Positions 36,583 through 48,566 of a stretch of 64,000 nt of DNA are shown here, in pieces. The notes under the pieces were generated by a model, which did no database searches, was not told the DNA's origin, and worked only from the letters and a program-made list of their open reading frames with translations. Source of the stretch: Epiperipatus broadwayi (lineage: Eukaryota > Onychophora > Udeonychophora > Euonychophora > Peripatidae); NCBI GenBank assembly GCA_028023455.1, contig JAQFVV010006642.1:124001-188000 (forward strand), in the 5' to 3' direction. Numbering within the stretch: position 1 is the stretch's first letter; each line of letters starts with the position of its first letter. Both the position numbers and the translations under genes were made by a program.

Positions 36583-36984
36583 ATGATAAAATTAACTAGT
36601 TTTTAGAATAATAAAAAAGTTAAACTGTCAAATCATCTGTTGTTCTTGGATTCAAAACATATACTCCACACTGTAAGCACAACAGATACAACATCCACTA
36701 ATAAGCCACAAATGTATATTACAGTTTGAGAGTAAGAAGAATATTAAATTTATGCATTAGTGAATCAAATCACTTTCTGTAAACATTGTTTAAAACACAT
36801 GTTGTAAGACTGGATAACTTTAAGCTCCTCTTCATTAATTTTACATTTATATATACTTCAGTTGATAATGATTACAATAAAATCAAAAGTATTCCTGTTT
36901 ATATATATATATATATACACACACACATTATTTTTTATCTACCATTATTATAGTTTAGAATTTACAACACATGCACACACACAC

Positions 36985-37710
36985 AAACTTTAAATTAAAC
37001 ACAGCTCAATATATATGTAAACAAATGAAGTAAATAACTCCCCAGACTAGGAATTAAAAGCACTCTAAACATTGAACAAAGGATCAACAATAGAATAAAT
37101 CTACCTATTTTTGGAAGCTGATGTTTATAAGCATATCGTTGTCAACATTGTTGGTAATTCAGCATGAAATTAATTTATCAACCAGATTGAATATGGCACT
37201 TAAGAGATATTAGACTCATAATTAATTATACTAGGCTGAAGACAGCATCTCTCTTTTAACACCTCAATTATAGTAATTAAATAAGATTTAATATGCAAAC
37301 TTTAAATTAAACATGACTCAATGTATATGTAGACAAAGGAAGTGAACCATCACTCAGTCTATGGATTAAAAGCACTCTAAATGTTGAACAAAGAATCAAG
37401 AATAGAATGAACCCACATATACTTGGGAGCTCTGATGTTTATAAGCATACCTTTGTCAACACTACTGGTAATTTAATTATCAAATCAAGATGTTAAAAGA
37501 GAGATGTTGTCTTTAGCATTGTATAATTGATTAGGAGTTCAGTAAATCTTAAGTGCTCCATCTGGCTGCTAAATGAATTTCACTCTGAATTACTAACAAT
37601 GTTGACAAAGGTACACTTATAAACATCAGAGCTCCCAAGAATAGATGGATTGATTCTATTCTTGATTTTTTGTGCTTTTAATTCATAGCCTGGGAGTGAT
37701 TTATTCCCTT
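36985..37710. repeat. family D cluster: two direct copies and one inverted copy
   Basis: Copy 1 (36,985-37,262) contains 'aaactttaaattaaac', 'gaattaaaagcactctaaa', 'gatgtttataagcata' and 'agcatctctcttttaac'. Copy 2 (about 37,300-37,480) repeats the first part. Copy 3 (about 37,483-37,710) is inverted and contains all landmarks in reverse order. Copies 2 and 3 meet head to head. Non-coding. Confidence 0.7.
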
Positions 37711-38195
37711 AACAGACAAATGAGGATTTCTATTGATTGCCTAGCAATGGCAATTTTACTTCCATTTTTAGCCTTGCGTAGTTAACCCTTATTGGTTACT
37801 GACCTAATAAGAATATTCAAATTAAAGGGAGTTTATTGTTAGAAGTACTATGCTACTAGGCACTGCTGCAGTACCATCAAGAACCACCAAGAAGCCTACA
37901 AGTGATAAATTTCTATCTGAAATTGAAAAATTAAAATGCCTAAGGCAAAGTAAATTGAATAAAATCTTTTAAAATATAAATAAATAAAAAATAAAAAAAA
38001 AACACTATAAAATTTGAATTACAAAACCCGAAAAACTATAATAGTAAATCTGAAAAAAATTAATGAAGCTTCATTAATGGTGGGTGGCAGGAATGCTATT
38101 GGTGAAAATACATCAATGCACCCCTCTACCACATCAAGAATTTGATCAAACATTCCAATGAAGCTTCATTAACGGTGGATAGGGTACTGAAGCTA

Positions 38196-38198
<3 letters not shown>

Positions 38199-38254
<56 letters not shown>
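38199..38254. repeat. (TA)n microsatellite
   Basis: A pure AT run of about 55 bp. The ORF crossing it (38,142-38,372) is an artefact of translating the run as alternating Ile and Tyr. Confidence 0.9.
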
Positions 38255-38259
<5 letters not shown>

Positions 38260-40980
38260 CTGGCTTCACCATTCACTGTGGACTAACTAAGACCCTAAGT
38301 CCAACTACAGTGAATGTATGTTTTTTCTCAAACTTAAAGAAAGACCTGCATCAACAGTTATATATTATTTAAGGGAAAGTTAATGAAATAATATATAAAA
38401 AAATAAGAGAATCTTTTTTAAATATTTTTATTTAATTTTAAAATATGATGGCAGAAAGAGATAAGATAAATTTTCATAATTAAACATAACCCATTAAAGA
38501 ATGCAAATATTTTATGAAAGATTTTGATTAAAAGAAAATAAATAACAGGGGGAATTTGAAACAATAGGCTACTAATAAGTAGTTTAATTAAAAACACAAT
38601 TGGGCAAAAGTAGTATAAATAAGAACTTTTCTTTTGTTTTTCAATCTGAAAAATCTGCTGAAGCTTTTGCTGAGGACTCTTATATTAAGAATTTTTAGAA
38701 TCAGCTGAAAATTATTCTTTAAAAAAAGAAATTCATTTTTTTTAATTCCTGCTTGCTGCCTTTTCATTGGTACTGTAGATTATTTGCTCTACATGTATTC
38801 AAATCCAGAACTTTGTTACTCTACAGAAATGCTGGGGTAGTTTTCTTTGCCTTCACTCTCCCATCTCTGGGTCTTTGCCTTCACTCTCCCGTCTCTGGGA
38901 CTGGAATCGTAAAGATGTGAGCCAGCCAAAGAAGCAAGAAAAATGCCTGACAAATGCCTACCCTGTTAGTAATTAATTCTTTCTATGAAAATATGAATAA
39001 AAAAAGGAACTGCCATGCAACATCAATGGAAACCATCTTGGCATACACACTCTAATTACCGGTAACTATTTCCTTATTTGAAATGTGTTTGTTTTTTTAA
39101 AGCAAATTTAGATATATGGTTTATTTTTTGTTTGTTTGTTTGTTTACAAGATATTTTATAAATTGTTTTTTTTTTTTCAAATATTGTAATTGGTATTGGG
39201 CTTAATACATATAATGGCAATAAATTTTCTTAAATTAGGTGAAAATGCATCACTAAACTTGGTCACCATTATACACTTATAATTAAGCATTCCATTTTAT
39301 GTATATGTTTTAAAGACAAAAAAGGTGAAACAAACATGCAAAAAGCACAAATTCTCCCCCCCCCCCTTGATTAATAATGCAGTCTTACCTATTAAGTTCT
39401 AGTTAATTGGTATAGGACTTGAGATTTAATGATTAAAGATTTGATTTAGTTTTCTTTTGTTAAAAAAAAAAGAGAGACCCTTACTTATATTTCTTTGCCA
39501 TATATATTTCTCCTTAATTCAATTCAAAAAAGGTTACAAACATATAGAATGTAAAATAACAAAACTTTCATTTTTCATCTAGTTGTAAAAGAGAGAGTAC
39601 AGTCGCCCGTATTTATTGATATTAAAATTATAAAAAAGGATTTGTATTAACAATGTGGTCTGGCTGCACATTAACTAATTTTTTTAACATGTCCACCCCT
39701 TTGCCTAAGTGATTTAATTGTATTGGAAAATAAATTAACAACTATTTTATAAGCAATGTTTTTTAATATGAATAAAAATATAAAAATGCGACACGAAACA
39801 CACAAAGTTAAAAACAAATAAAGAAATATATATTTTTTAATATTATTATAAATGTTTGTTGCTTAATCATAGTGTATAAAAATATAATAAATTGACTTGG
39901 AGTGATGCAAATTTATGCAAATGAAATAATTATGCATTCCATTTCTTGGATATTTTGTAGCAAGAGTCTTTTCTATTGATGGCATCACCATCTCTAGATA
40001 TAAAGAAAGCTTCTTTTATCTTTCTTTTTAGATCATGCCACTTTCTGCATACCACCACTGGATATTTTATAAGCGATTTTTTTTGGTTATATAATGTTTT
40101 GTATATGTTTACCAACTAAGATTTTTTTTTTTAATTTAAAGGTTGTTGAACTGTATTTATATTATATTGCATACTGGGTGATCTGTGGGCATGTCTCTGC
40201 ACATTTCAATGCTTTCCTCACCAAGTCTACATAAACTAACATACCCACTTCAGGATTGCAATGAAAATTAATAAAAATTGGATCTCATAATCTTTCATAT
40301 ATGTAAAACTGGACATAAGCAACAGAACTCCATGCCTGAATTCAGATCACATGGTTAGCGAAAGAATTCAATTTTTCTCTAACTCAGTTTAGAGGTGGAG
40401 AGCTATCCAGTCTCATGTTAGCTTCTTGTTAGCCATTTGTGTCTCGGGACTCATCATTTCCCACAATATTCTGTCATCTTAGTCTCCAATATTTTATATT
40501 TATATTTATTTCAAAGACTTTGTCTGCAGAATATTATTGGTCTAAATCAAGACTGAAAATATCCATAGGGGGGTCACTATTGAACATTTTTTAGTAGCAG
40601 AGGATAGTATTTTCAATGCTTTCCTAAGAATATGTTAGATAGTTTGGCTGGCTATCCGAATCATGTACTCTCACTGTAGTGTTAATTATGTCTGTCTCTC
40701 TCTTTCAATCATGTAACTTGTCCACTGGCTAGAAATGTTCCCAACTTACAATGTGAAGTCATTTTTTAAAGGGTTTTTCTTTCATATCTGGATATAGTCA
40801 CAGGAAAATAGTCTGCAGTTCAACTAATCAATTCATTATACTCTGCAAAAATGTAAATAATAAAGTTTTTCTTCTATTAAAACTCTGTAGCATTGATTTC
40901 TTCAATAAACCTGATCATTATATACATGCTCAAATTTCTCCTTAGAGTCTTGTCTATCCTTGACCACCAGGCATACATTA
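38255..40980. other. AT-rich intergenic DNA with a small tandem repeat
   Basis: No gene was recognised. Apart from the 28-bp tandem pair at 38,844-38,899 and homopolymer runs (for example C9 near 39,357) I see nothing structured. Confidence 0.45.
38844..38899. repeat. 28-bp tandem repeat, two copies
   Basis: The unit tctttgccttcactctcccatctctggg is followed immediately by a second copy with one substitution (a to g). Confidence 0.9.
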
Positions 40981-40984
40981 AGAA

Positions 40985-41085
40985 TGAATTCTAGTGAGGT
41001 TGAGGAGTAAGTCACTTAAGAGCAATCTGGAGAAGTAGGTGAGGTTCGAACCCTCTCTACCAGCATCTCTAGGTTAGGTTAAAGC
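40985..41085 (+). repeat. tRNA-Leu-like pseudogene or SINE head
   Basis: A T arm with intact pairing (gagg, ttcgaac, cctc) lies at about 41,041-41,058. About 25 bases upstream is an anticodon-loop-like cacttaagagc (anticodon position TAA, as in tRNA-Leu). The D arm is degraded and the acceptor stem does not close. It has the pol III B box ggttcgaaccc but is not a functional tRNA. Confidence 0.4.
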
Positions 41086-41228
41086 AGCTCTACTTTTCAT
41101 ACCATTACAGTATTTATTAAGTAATTAAATATAGATAATAAAAAGCTCATAGCTATTTAAAAATAAAACTAGCTATAAAATACAAAAACAGAAATTGGTG
41201 TAATATATACCTCCTGCATGATTATAGT

Positions 41229-41900
41229 GTAACGTTTATTTATATACGTTGCAAATATATTGGCATTTGGTAAAAGCTAAAAAAAATAAAAATAAATTTA
41301 GATTTTTTTTTTGACTAATTTTTTTTTTTTAAAAAAAAAAGTACAATGAAAGTTAAATTATTCTTTCGTTTTTTTTTTTTTATGTAATTAGAAATAAAAG
41401 TTAGAATTGGAGAGAACAAAAGACACAAATTACCAATCTAGATAAGAGAAAGTAAAAATATTTCAACTAATTAAAGATGGCAGAATTATGCTGAAAAAAA
41501 TAGACTTTGTAACATAAATTTTGTAAAGAATATATAAGATTATCAACGGATATTTTGACAAACAAAAGATATGCGCAGAAGTCGGAAAACTGGGCCTCTA
41601 GAGAGTATAAAAGACAGAGATCAGTTTGAAGAACGTCTTGGTTTAGCTGATATTCTTTTGGTTGGTTTTGGATTAGAGAATCCAGACCACTCTATGATGA
41701 AAAAGTTATTCATATGAGAGTAGACCGGAGCTTTAGCTGACATCATTACCGATGGACACCAGAGAAGCTTACGCGACTAGCCTATGGAACCAGCACCAAG
41801 ATCAACTAATAATCAAAGGCCGTGAGCTCAATTCAACCCCGAAAAACTATGCATAGTTATCTACTACTGAATTCACAAAACTTACCGGTAAGTAATGCTT
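41229..41900 (+). repeat. solo-LTR-like or promoter region with TATA box
   Basis: This begins TGTAACG like the family A LTR and then has long T and A runs. A clear TATA box (tataaaag at 41,606-41,613) lies in the only locally less AT-rich stretch. A splice-donor-like ggtaagt follows at about 41,886. These are features of an LTR (U3, TATA, R/U5) of a gypsy-like element, or of a host promoter with a first exon. The 63-codon frame downstream (41,822-42,013) has no recognisable motif. I could not find a second copy or a 3' end. Confidence 0.3.
41606..41613 (+). promoter_or_regulatory. TATA box candidate
   Basis: A tataaaag octamer preceded by GC-containing sequence and followed about 30 bp later by 'gaagaacgtcttgg'. 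This is a good core-promoter candidate, either of the LTR-like repeat or of an unrecognised transcript. Confidence 0.35.
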
Positions 41901-43240
41901 CATTACTCCTGATTGTGACCAAATTAAACGTTTTCAAACAATTTCTAAAAGTATGTTTAAACAATCCCGATAGAGACATTAAATTTCTTGTGCAAGAGAC
42001 ATTCATTATTTAGTAACTTTATAGAAGAAATTTGGAAGTGAGCTGTAATTGTAAAATTGTTTTTTATTAATTGATTCACGTCTGAATTGTGTTCTCTCCA
42101 ATTTATTTGATAAATAATTTATTTCAAACATTTTTTATCTATTAGAATAAAAATATTTCTAATACCAATTTTCATTTGTGCGTTATTAATAATAGTTATT
42201 ATTATTTATTATTAAATCTATTAGTAGTTTAATAAGATTTAAAAATGTAATTTACCTTTGCCAATATGTTTGAATAAGCCCAGGAATAATAATCTTAAAA
42301 AATTAATTCTCATTACGGTATGATGTAATACCGATTAGTTTAAAAGCATTTTTTTTATTTGTGAGATGTTATATGACGATTTCAGTGAATTCTTAGGAAT
42401 TCTGGCACCCAGATGAAATAAATTAAAAGCTGATTTCGTCAATAGCACAATTCTCAACAATTAATAGGCCGAGTTGATCAGGAAATATAGCTATGTTTTT
42501 AGAATAGAAATATAACTTTCTTTTTTTTTGACATAGCTTGATCAACTCACACGCAGTTTATATTAGTGTGTAGAGGCCAAACAAAATGGAAAATGTTATA
42601 ATAGTTAGCTAAATATAAGTTTTTAAAATAGATTTATAAAGATCTGCAATAAAGAAATATTACCAATTTTCTTCCAGGATGAGTTGTCCAGCACTTGTAG
42701 TAGACACTTGATGTTTGCAGCATAAAAATCCATTAAAAAGAAGGTTCAAATTTTGAGCAAAATTATTTAGAGAAGGTATTTCAATAGTGGTTATTTAGTG
42801 GTTTAAAAAATAAAACAATGACTCCACCTTAGCAAACAATTATTTAAAGAAGGCAGTTCTGCAAAATATATCAGTCCAATGCAATTTCACCAGGAAAAAC
42901 ACTTTTATTGTGAAAGAACTCCACTACCTCATGTTCTGTCTTTGGGAGATCCCAAAATTTCATCATTTTGAGTAAGAAAAGATGATAAAACACTGTATCT
43001 ACTTAAATTTCAGCACAGGTTTTTGAAATATTGACTGAAAGTTTGTACCTGCATGTTTAATACTGTATTCATCTGTGTAAAAAAATCCATAATAACACCA
43101 TCAAAAATAAAAATAATACAAACAACTTGTATTTTTAGCACTCAAACAAATTAATACATCATAATAAAACGAAGCAGGTATTTCAAAACACTAGTTCAGT
43201 TATATTTTGATTAAATTTGTCGGTCCATGCAATTATATTT
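41901..43240. other. AT-rich spacer with a short inverted repeat
   Basis: The only structure seen is gagttgatca at about 42,473 paired with tgatcaactc near 42,540, with an inner agctatgt/acatagct pair. No gene. Confidence 0.35.
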
Positions 43241-43244
43241 TTTA

Positions 43245-43690
43245 TGTGAAAGAAGTCTATTATGTCACATTTCATTTTGCAAGTACAAACTGTGATGTGT
43301 AATATGTTATAATACGATTATATATATATCTTTTTATATCTTTAATTTCTGTGTATCAATTTTATTTATTATTTCCCTAAGAATCTTATACAACATACAT
43401 AACAAAATGTTTACATAAGTATCTAACTTAAAATTGCTTGTGTCAATTTAATTCATTATTTTCCTAAGAATACATGCAACTTTAAAAGTTAGAAACTTAT
43501 AAATAGTTGCATAAATATTTCATTATATTTGTTATATGACATTCTTAGGGAAATAATGAATTAAATTGATACACAGAAATTAAAGATTTAAATATATATA
43601 TATATAATCCCACTGTAACATATTTTACATTACAATTTGTACTTGCAAAATAAAATGTGACATAATAAATATTTTATGTATCACATGTTT
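43245..43690. repeat. inverted repeat, about 430 bp, arms about 145 bp
   Basis: The left arm (about 43,250-43,400) contains 'tattatgtcacattt', 'ttgcaagtacaaa', 'tttaatttctgtgtatcaat' and 'attatttccctaagaat'. The right arm (about 43,530-43,685) carries the same segments in reverse complement and order. Arms differ by scattered substitutions. A further partial copy of the inner segment (43,440-43,475) lies between the arms. Probably a foldback element or MITE; non-coding. Confidence 0.75.
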
Positions 43691-43799
43691 GCCACATGAT
43701 GCAAGATCATCTCTTTAATTAAATTAAGATGGCATTAACTTAAAAATCAATATAAAAATGCCGTTTGATGTATTCCATGAGTTCTTGCCAGCTGTAAAA

Positions 43800-44760
43800 C
43801 ATTAAATTTTGCCATTATCATTTCATTCCTCGTTCAATTAAATTAATAAATTTAAAGTCATATGTAAATGAGTGCATAGACTTATTTAGATTATGTTGGT
43901 TTAGGTAGGGTTAATTTTGGGCTAATTGTTTTATAGTTGAATCGATACTGGTGGATGGATGTACAGGTGTTTTATGTCAGTGCAGTCTGAGGAGGTGTAT
44001 TGAATTCTCATTCCCCTGTGTCAGGTTAGTATATAAAGTAGACAACCCAGTTGAATGCATGACCTGAAAATGATAGCCATTGTGTTTCCAATGGTAGTAG
44101 AGATAATTCTACACCATTGATTTCTTATGTTCTGAATGGGGGACTATAAGTCGACAATGGACCACTCCTACCCTGGTATATGTAGCATTTTTTTTCCACA
44201 TATATTTATGTGATCCTTCACCAGACAGACATACATTCCTGTACTGATGAAGATCATTGTTTTTTTAATAAGATTCCTGTAATCATGATTTTTGTTATGA
44301 TAACATTCTCATTTTGCATTGATCACATCGGTATATTAGCGTTGGTTTGGATGCAAACTTTTGGTCTGGAATTAAAAGTTTGAGTTTTTTAAATGCTTGG
44401 TTTTATGTAGTGTATTACTCCTAGAAAGATATTAAAATAAGGCTAAAATATATTCAATTTATCCCTCCAAGCATATAATAAAAATGTTAAACAATTCAAT
44501 CCTCAACATTTTTAGGTTTAAGATGTACTTGTGAAATAAACATGTTTTGTCCCATTAGTTTGACAGTGACTTATTTTATTGTTGTTAATTTTATTTAAAT
44601 TGATATTTTATACGTTAAAGTTCAGTTTTTCCATGAGCTTGTGACTAAGCCTATCAGTTAAATAAAAATTGAACCTCAGCCATATATGTCTCCTTACTTT
44701 ATACATTTTTTTAGGTTCAAATAGTCTAGTGGCATCCTGGTAAGGTGGATAAGGATATAT
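43800..44760 (+). repeat. family A LTR fragment, third copy (diverged)
   Basis: This aligns with the second half of the family A LTRs (8090-9030 and 11,810-12,780). Shared landmarks are 'gcatagac/attcata', 'ggttaat', 'ccagacagacatacattcct', 'cattgat/aatacatcg' and 'ggttcaaatagtctagtggc'. It is much more diverged than copies 1 and 2 are from each other, and no partner LTR was found nearby, so it is a solo or truncated LTR. Confidence 0.55.
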
Positions 44761-44769
44761 TATGAGGAG

Positions 44770-45195
44770 TCAAATTTAAATTTACACCAGATGTAAACCA
44801 AGCTTTATCCAACACAACCAGCTAATAATCAACATAAGTAGGAGCCATTTCTTTTTATTTTAAAAACCTTATGATTATTAATGATAAGTCAATACATGAT
44901 TATTAATAAATAGAACATTATCAAAATAAGTGTACCTAATGGACATGATTTCCTTTTCTGAGTGCTACTAATAGTACTATATTTCCCTCTTTATCAGAAT
45001 TCACAAAATGTAAAATATTTCTTTATATCTGCCACCTCAAATATTATAAAAACGAGCAACCTGGCAAATAAAATTATTAAGGGTCAAATTTAAATTCACA
45101 CCAGATGTACACAGAAGCTTTAATCACAAATAATAAAATTCTGTTCACATCTCAAGTAGAATTTAAATTTGATCCTTAACAATTTCCTTTGCAAG
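44770..45195. repeat. short direct and inverted repeat pieces
   Basis: The segment 'gtcaaatttaaattcacaccagatgta' type occurs at about 44,779-44,806 and 45,079-45,108 in direct orientation. Its inner part recurs inverted at about 45,165-45,185 ('gaatttaaatttgatcctta'). It looks like remnants of a small terminal-repeat element. Confidence 0.35.
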
Positions 45196-47574
45196 AAATC
45201 TCATCTCTATAATAATTACAATGGTAGATGTAAATGATAGTTTAACCTTGAAGGCATCCTTACAAAGAGGGGAAGTATATTGATATTTACAGCCTAAAAA
45301 AGAACATTTTTGTTGTCTTATATTTAATTTGATAGTGCCGTATTTTTAATAATTATATATATATAATACAAATAAAATATCTGTTAATTACAAAACTAAT
45401 TGTAATAACAATAAAACTAATAAATAATTAAAGCGATATATATATATATGTAATCTTATGGAATAAAACTAGTCCTCATATATGTGCTATTTTATATATG
45501 TGTGTGTATGCATGTATGTCTGTCTGCATATCAAAACTTTTTATGTGATTACAATTAGCATGTTTCAATAGTTGTTTTGGTATTAATCCATCAATCAAAT
45601 TTTTTGTCATTTTGTCAATGATTAAATATATGGTTTTAGTCTCTATATTGCACACGGAGTTCATTCAATTAGAGATTGCTACGTGATTCCTTCTAATCAA
45701 GGCTTTAATAGTTTAAGTAATTAAAACAAAACCTATTAGGATTCTACTTGTTGATCATAATGGCTTCTTAAATACTTTTTTCACAAAGAATATAAAAACC
45801 TTGAAAATCCAAGTTAGCTATTTTAGTACTAATACATATAAAAATATTAACAGCAAATGCTTCTAAATAATGAACATCATATTTTGTGGTATCGTATTTG
45901 GAATTAGTTAGCTTTTAATGTTAGAATATATATCTTTCTCATTTAAACATCAAATATTTAAATATGGATATAACATATGATTAACAAACATTGATATTTA
46001 AAGGGGGGGGGATATAATTAGAGATTTATCAAATTTTTAATGGTTCTATTTAAAATATGCACTAAGATCAGTAAAAATTATCTATCGAATACTTTAAATT
46101 CGAACCAACCTAAAAAAGATGATTTCAAAAGTAGTTATAATATTTAATTTTTCAAACATATTAATAAAAGTATTATAACAGGAATGATCAACATTTTACA
46201 GACTATACATATTTTTTTTCAAGCTGTGAGTTAAAAGGGAAGTTAAAAGACGGCTAAATTTTCAAATAAACAAACTATTGGGCCAGTATGTTCTTTATGT
46301 AAATGCATTTTAATTTTACAGATTGGTTTCTATCATCATTGTCAGCACAAAACTCATCTCTAATGTATTGTTATTATTAGTATTTACTCATATATTATGT
46401 TGTATTTTTTATCTTTTTTTATTTTGGAGTTGGAAAGACATGTGGGAGCGATTAATATTGTTGACGATAAATCAAATTGAAGAGTTAGTTCTACTTCTAG
46501 AAAAAAATACCAATCTAGTTAGATTAAATACCCTTGTTAAATAGACTACCTAAAGCAACTAGAAATATTAAAAAACAGTTGTAGGAAACCAAAAATTGTT
46601 TCTCTTGTAATAAAACAAATTTCTAAAAGATTTGAGGGAAGAAGAGAAGTGATAAATTCAAAATACTAACTTAATAAGTCATAGGAGCAAATATTAGTGA
46701 AAAAATAATATATGATTTTCTATTTATGCTTATAAAAATTATTACCTCACCACATCTATTGTGCAAAATATATACTTAAAAAATTTATACAAATTAACAT
46801 TAATAAAGTAGTTAATATCAAAATAAACATAAAAGTATATCAGAAAACAAAACAAAATTGTTCTTTAACAACGTAAAAAAATACGTCATAAACTACAGCC
46901 TGAGTAATCTTACACTGCTATGTAGGAAATTAAACAAATATCTTGCAATATATGGCAAACAATTAAAAAATATGTATTCAAATAGAATTTATTATAACTA
47001 TTCTCGCGTTTATAATAACTATTTGAAAGAGTTTTACAGAATGAAGACAAATAGCCTGTGATTGATCGAATTCATTGCATGTCAAATAGAACTGATTTTG
47101 GTTGCCTTTTCTAACTTTTAAAAAATCACATTTAACTTATAATTTACACAAATGTAAACAATATATCTACAATATTAGAGCAATAATTTATCTAAAAATT
47201 TTATTTAATGAAAAAACACCTGACACCTTTTGTTTTAGCTTTCTAAATGGTTTTAAAAGTTATATATGCTTGTCTGGGTTATAAAGACTTTGATATCAGG
47301 TTGAAAATACTATCGGTTTATTAAAGTTTTACATTTCATTTATAATAGAAGATAAGAGCGAAGTATATAGGGCAAAAACTGTATAAAAGTAATGTTTAAG
47401 TAATGTGTTATTTTTTTATCCAGAAAAAATAAACCTTGTCTTTTAGGTAATCATACCATAAGTATTGAAATTGATAAATAAAAGCATAATAAAATGCAAT
47501 ATAAAGGGTGTGGGGATGCGCCGTAGAGAAAACTATATAAAAAGACATTACTGTGAAATAAGTACCTTTTCAAT
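45196..47574. other. AT-rich intergenic DNA, nothing recognised
   Basis: Only noise ORFs up to 73 codons occur. The one at 46,323-46,544 has a hydrophobic start but no homology I can recognise. Confidence 0.45.
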
Positions 47575-48150
47575 CTAGTTTTTTCAATCCACAGCTTATT
47601 TTTTTTATATCACTCCAACACACTTCCTTATGTCATTTATCCATCCACAATAAGGTTTTTTCTAGATATTTTTTAATTTTTGAGATCTAATGTACACTCC
47701 ACTTGTTTATCTATAGTCATTTTATGTTTTGTAATATATCCAGAAAAATTACAGCTCCAACTTTTAAGATTTTTCAACAATGTCAGTGATATCTGCTTGT
47801 TTCTTATTCATGTATTTCATTTCCTTTTCTTCCTTATAATTTTTAATAATACATCTCTGGGTATTTTATTGTCTGATATGAAATTTCTTATTACTCTTGT
47901 ATTCACTATAGAAGTTTCAGATCAATAAGCATGTACTAGATAAAACATATTTATTACAATTCCTTTTTGAAAGCATAAATTTTTTAATATTAAATTATTT
48001 CCACGAAAAAGTAATAAATCCAAATTTAATTCTATGATTAATTTCATTCTTTATTTCAATTTGTATTAATAATCTGAATTACATATTTATAGTTTTTCAC
48101 TTCTTCTAATTCATTATTATCATTCTTCATTTTACTTTTTTTGAATAGAC
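47575..48150 (-). mobile_element. strongly diverged RTE LINE fragment
   Basis: This follows the same order of segments as the RTE copies at 24.6 and 62.3 kb. Examples are 'cacacttccttatgtcattt', 'atccagaaaaattacagctc', 'tgtcagtgatatctgctt', 'ttaatattaaattatttcca' and 'tttaattctatgattaattt'. Substitutions are much more frequent, so this is the oldest RTE copy in the window. No open frame remains. Confidence 0.6.
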
Positions 48151-48194
48151 ATTAAATCTTATTAATAGTTTTTATTGGTCAGTCATTAGATTAG

Positions 48195-48420
48195 AGATTC
48201 ATTTAGTGAACAATATTTACACCACTCTCACGCTAGTTAGGAACTGGTTTCTATCCGCTTTTAACTCCTTGTGGAGGAGTGTAATCATAAACAGATAACC
48301 GACCAAAGATACGTGAAAAAGATGCATGATTCACAAAGTGCACATTTCAGGCTGAACCAGCATTCATCAGTCCTTCAGACAACAATCTCTTATTCATATC
48401 TTTACTATTATTCAGTATAT
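48195..48420 (+). repeat. distant family C relative
   Basis: The sequence 'cacatttcaggctgaaccagcattcatcagt' type parallels the family C segment 'tatttcatgctaaaccagcaatcatcagtt', followed by a similar 'aatctcttattcatat...' stretch. It is diverged, so homology is likely but not certain. Confidence 0.4.
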
Positions 48421-48487
48421 ATATATATATATATCAATTAAACTGTAGTAACTGGCTATCTATATATATTGAACAATGATAAAGATA

Positions 48488-48566
48488 TGTTAAATATCTG
48501 GGAGCGATCCCTACACTACCAAACGGCTTCTCAGTTCATTTTTTGTTATAGTGGTAGATAGGATGT
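48488..48566 (-). mobile_element. 3' remnant of the older gypsy element
   Basis: On the minus strand the bases just left of the young element continue the older copy's reverse transcriptase directly after its D-D-I codons: a T-T-I-T-K-N-E-L-R-S-R stretch corresponding to the segment after the active site in the young element. At about 48,517 this joins GTTTGGTAGTGTAGGGATCG, which matches the end of the old copy's 5' LTR at 57,990-58,018. So the rest of pol was deleted and only the LTR tail remains. Confidence 0.65.
48562..48566. repeat. target-site duplication, left (GATGT)
   Basis: The 5-mer gatgt immediately left of the 5' LTR is repeated immediately right of the 3' LTR at 54,063-54,067, as integrase-mediated insertion produces. 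Confidence 0.92.

Noticed and set aside
38062-38179. Palindrome aatgaagcttcatt occurring twice about 95 bp apart
   Set aside because: Short, with little flanking similarity beyond a few bases; could be chance or a tiny duplication, with no function suggested.
38142-38372. ORF with a long Ile-Tyr alternation
   Set aside because: Translation of a (TA)n microsatellite.
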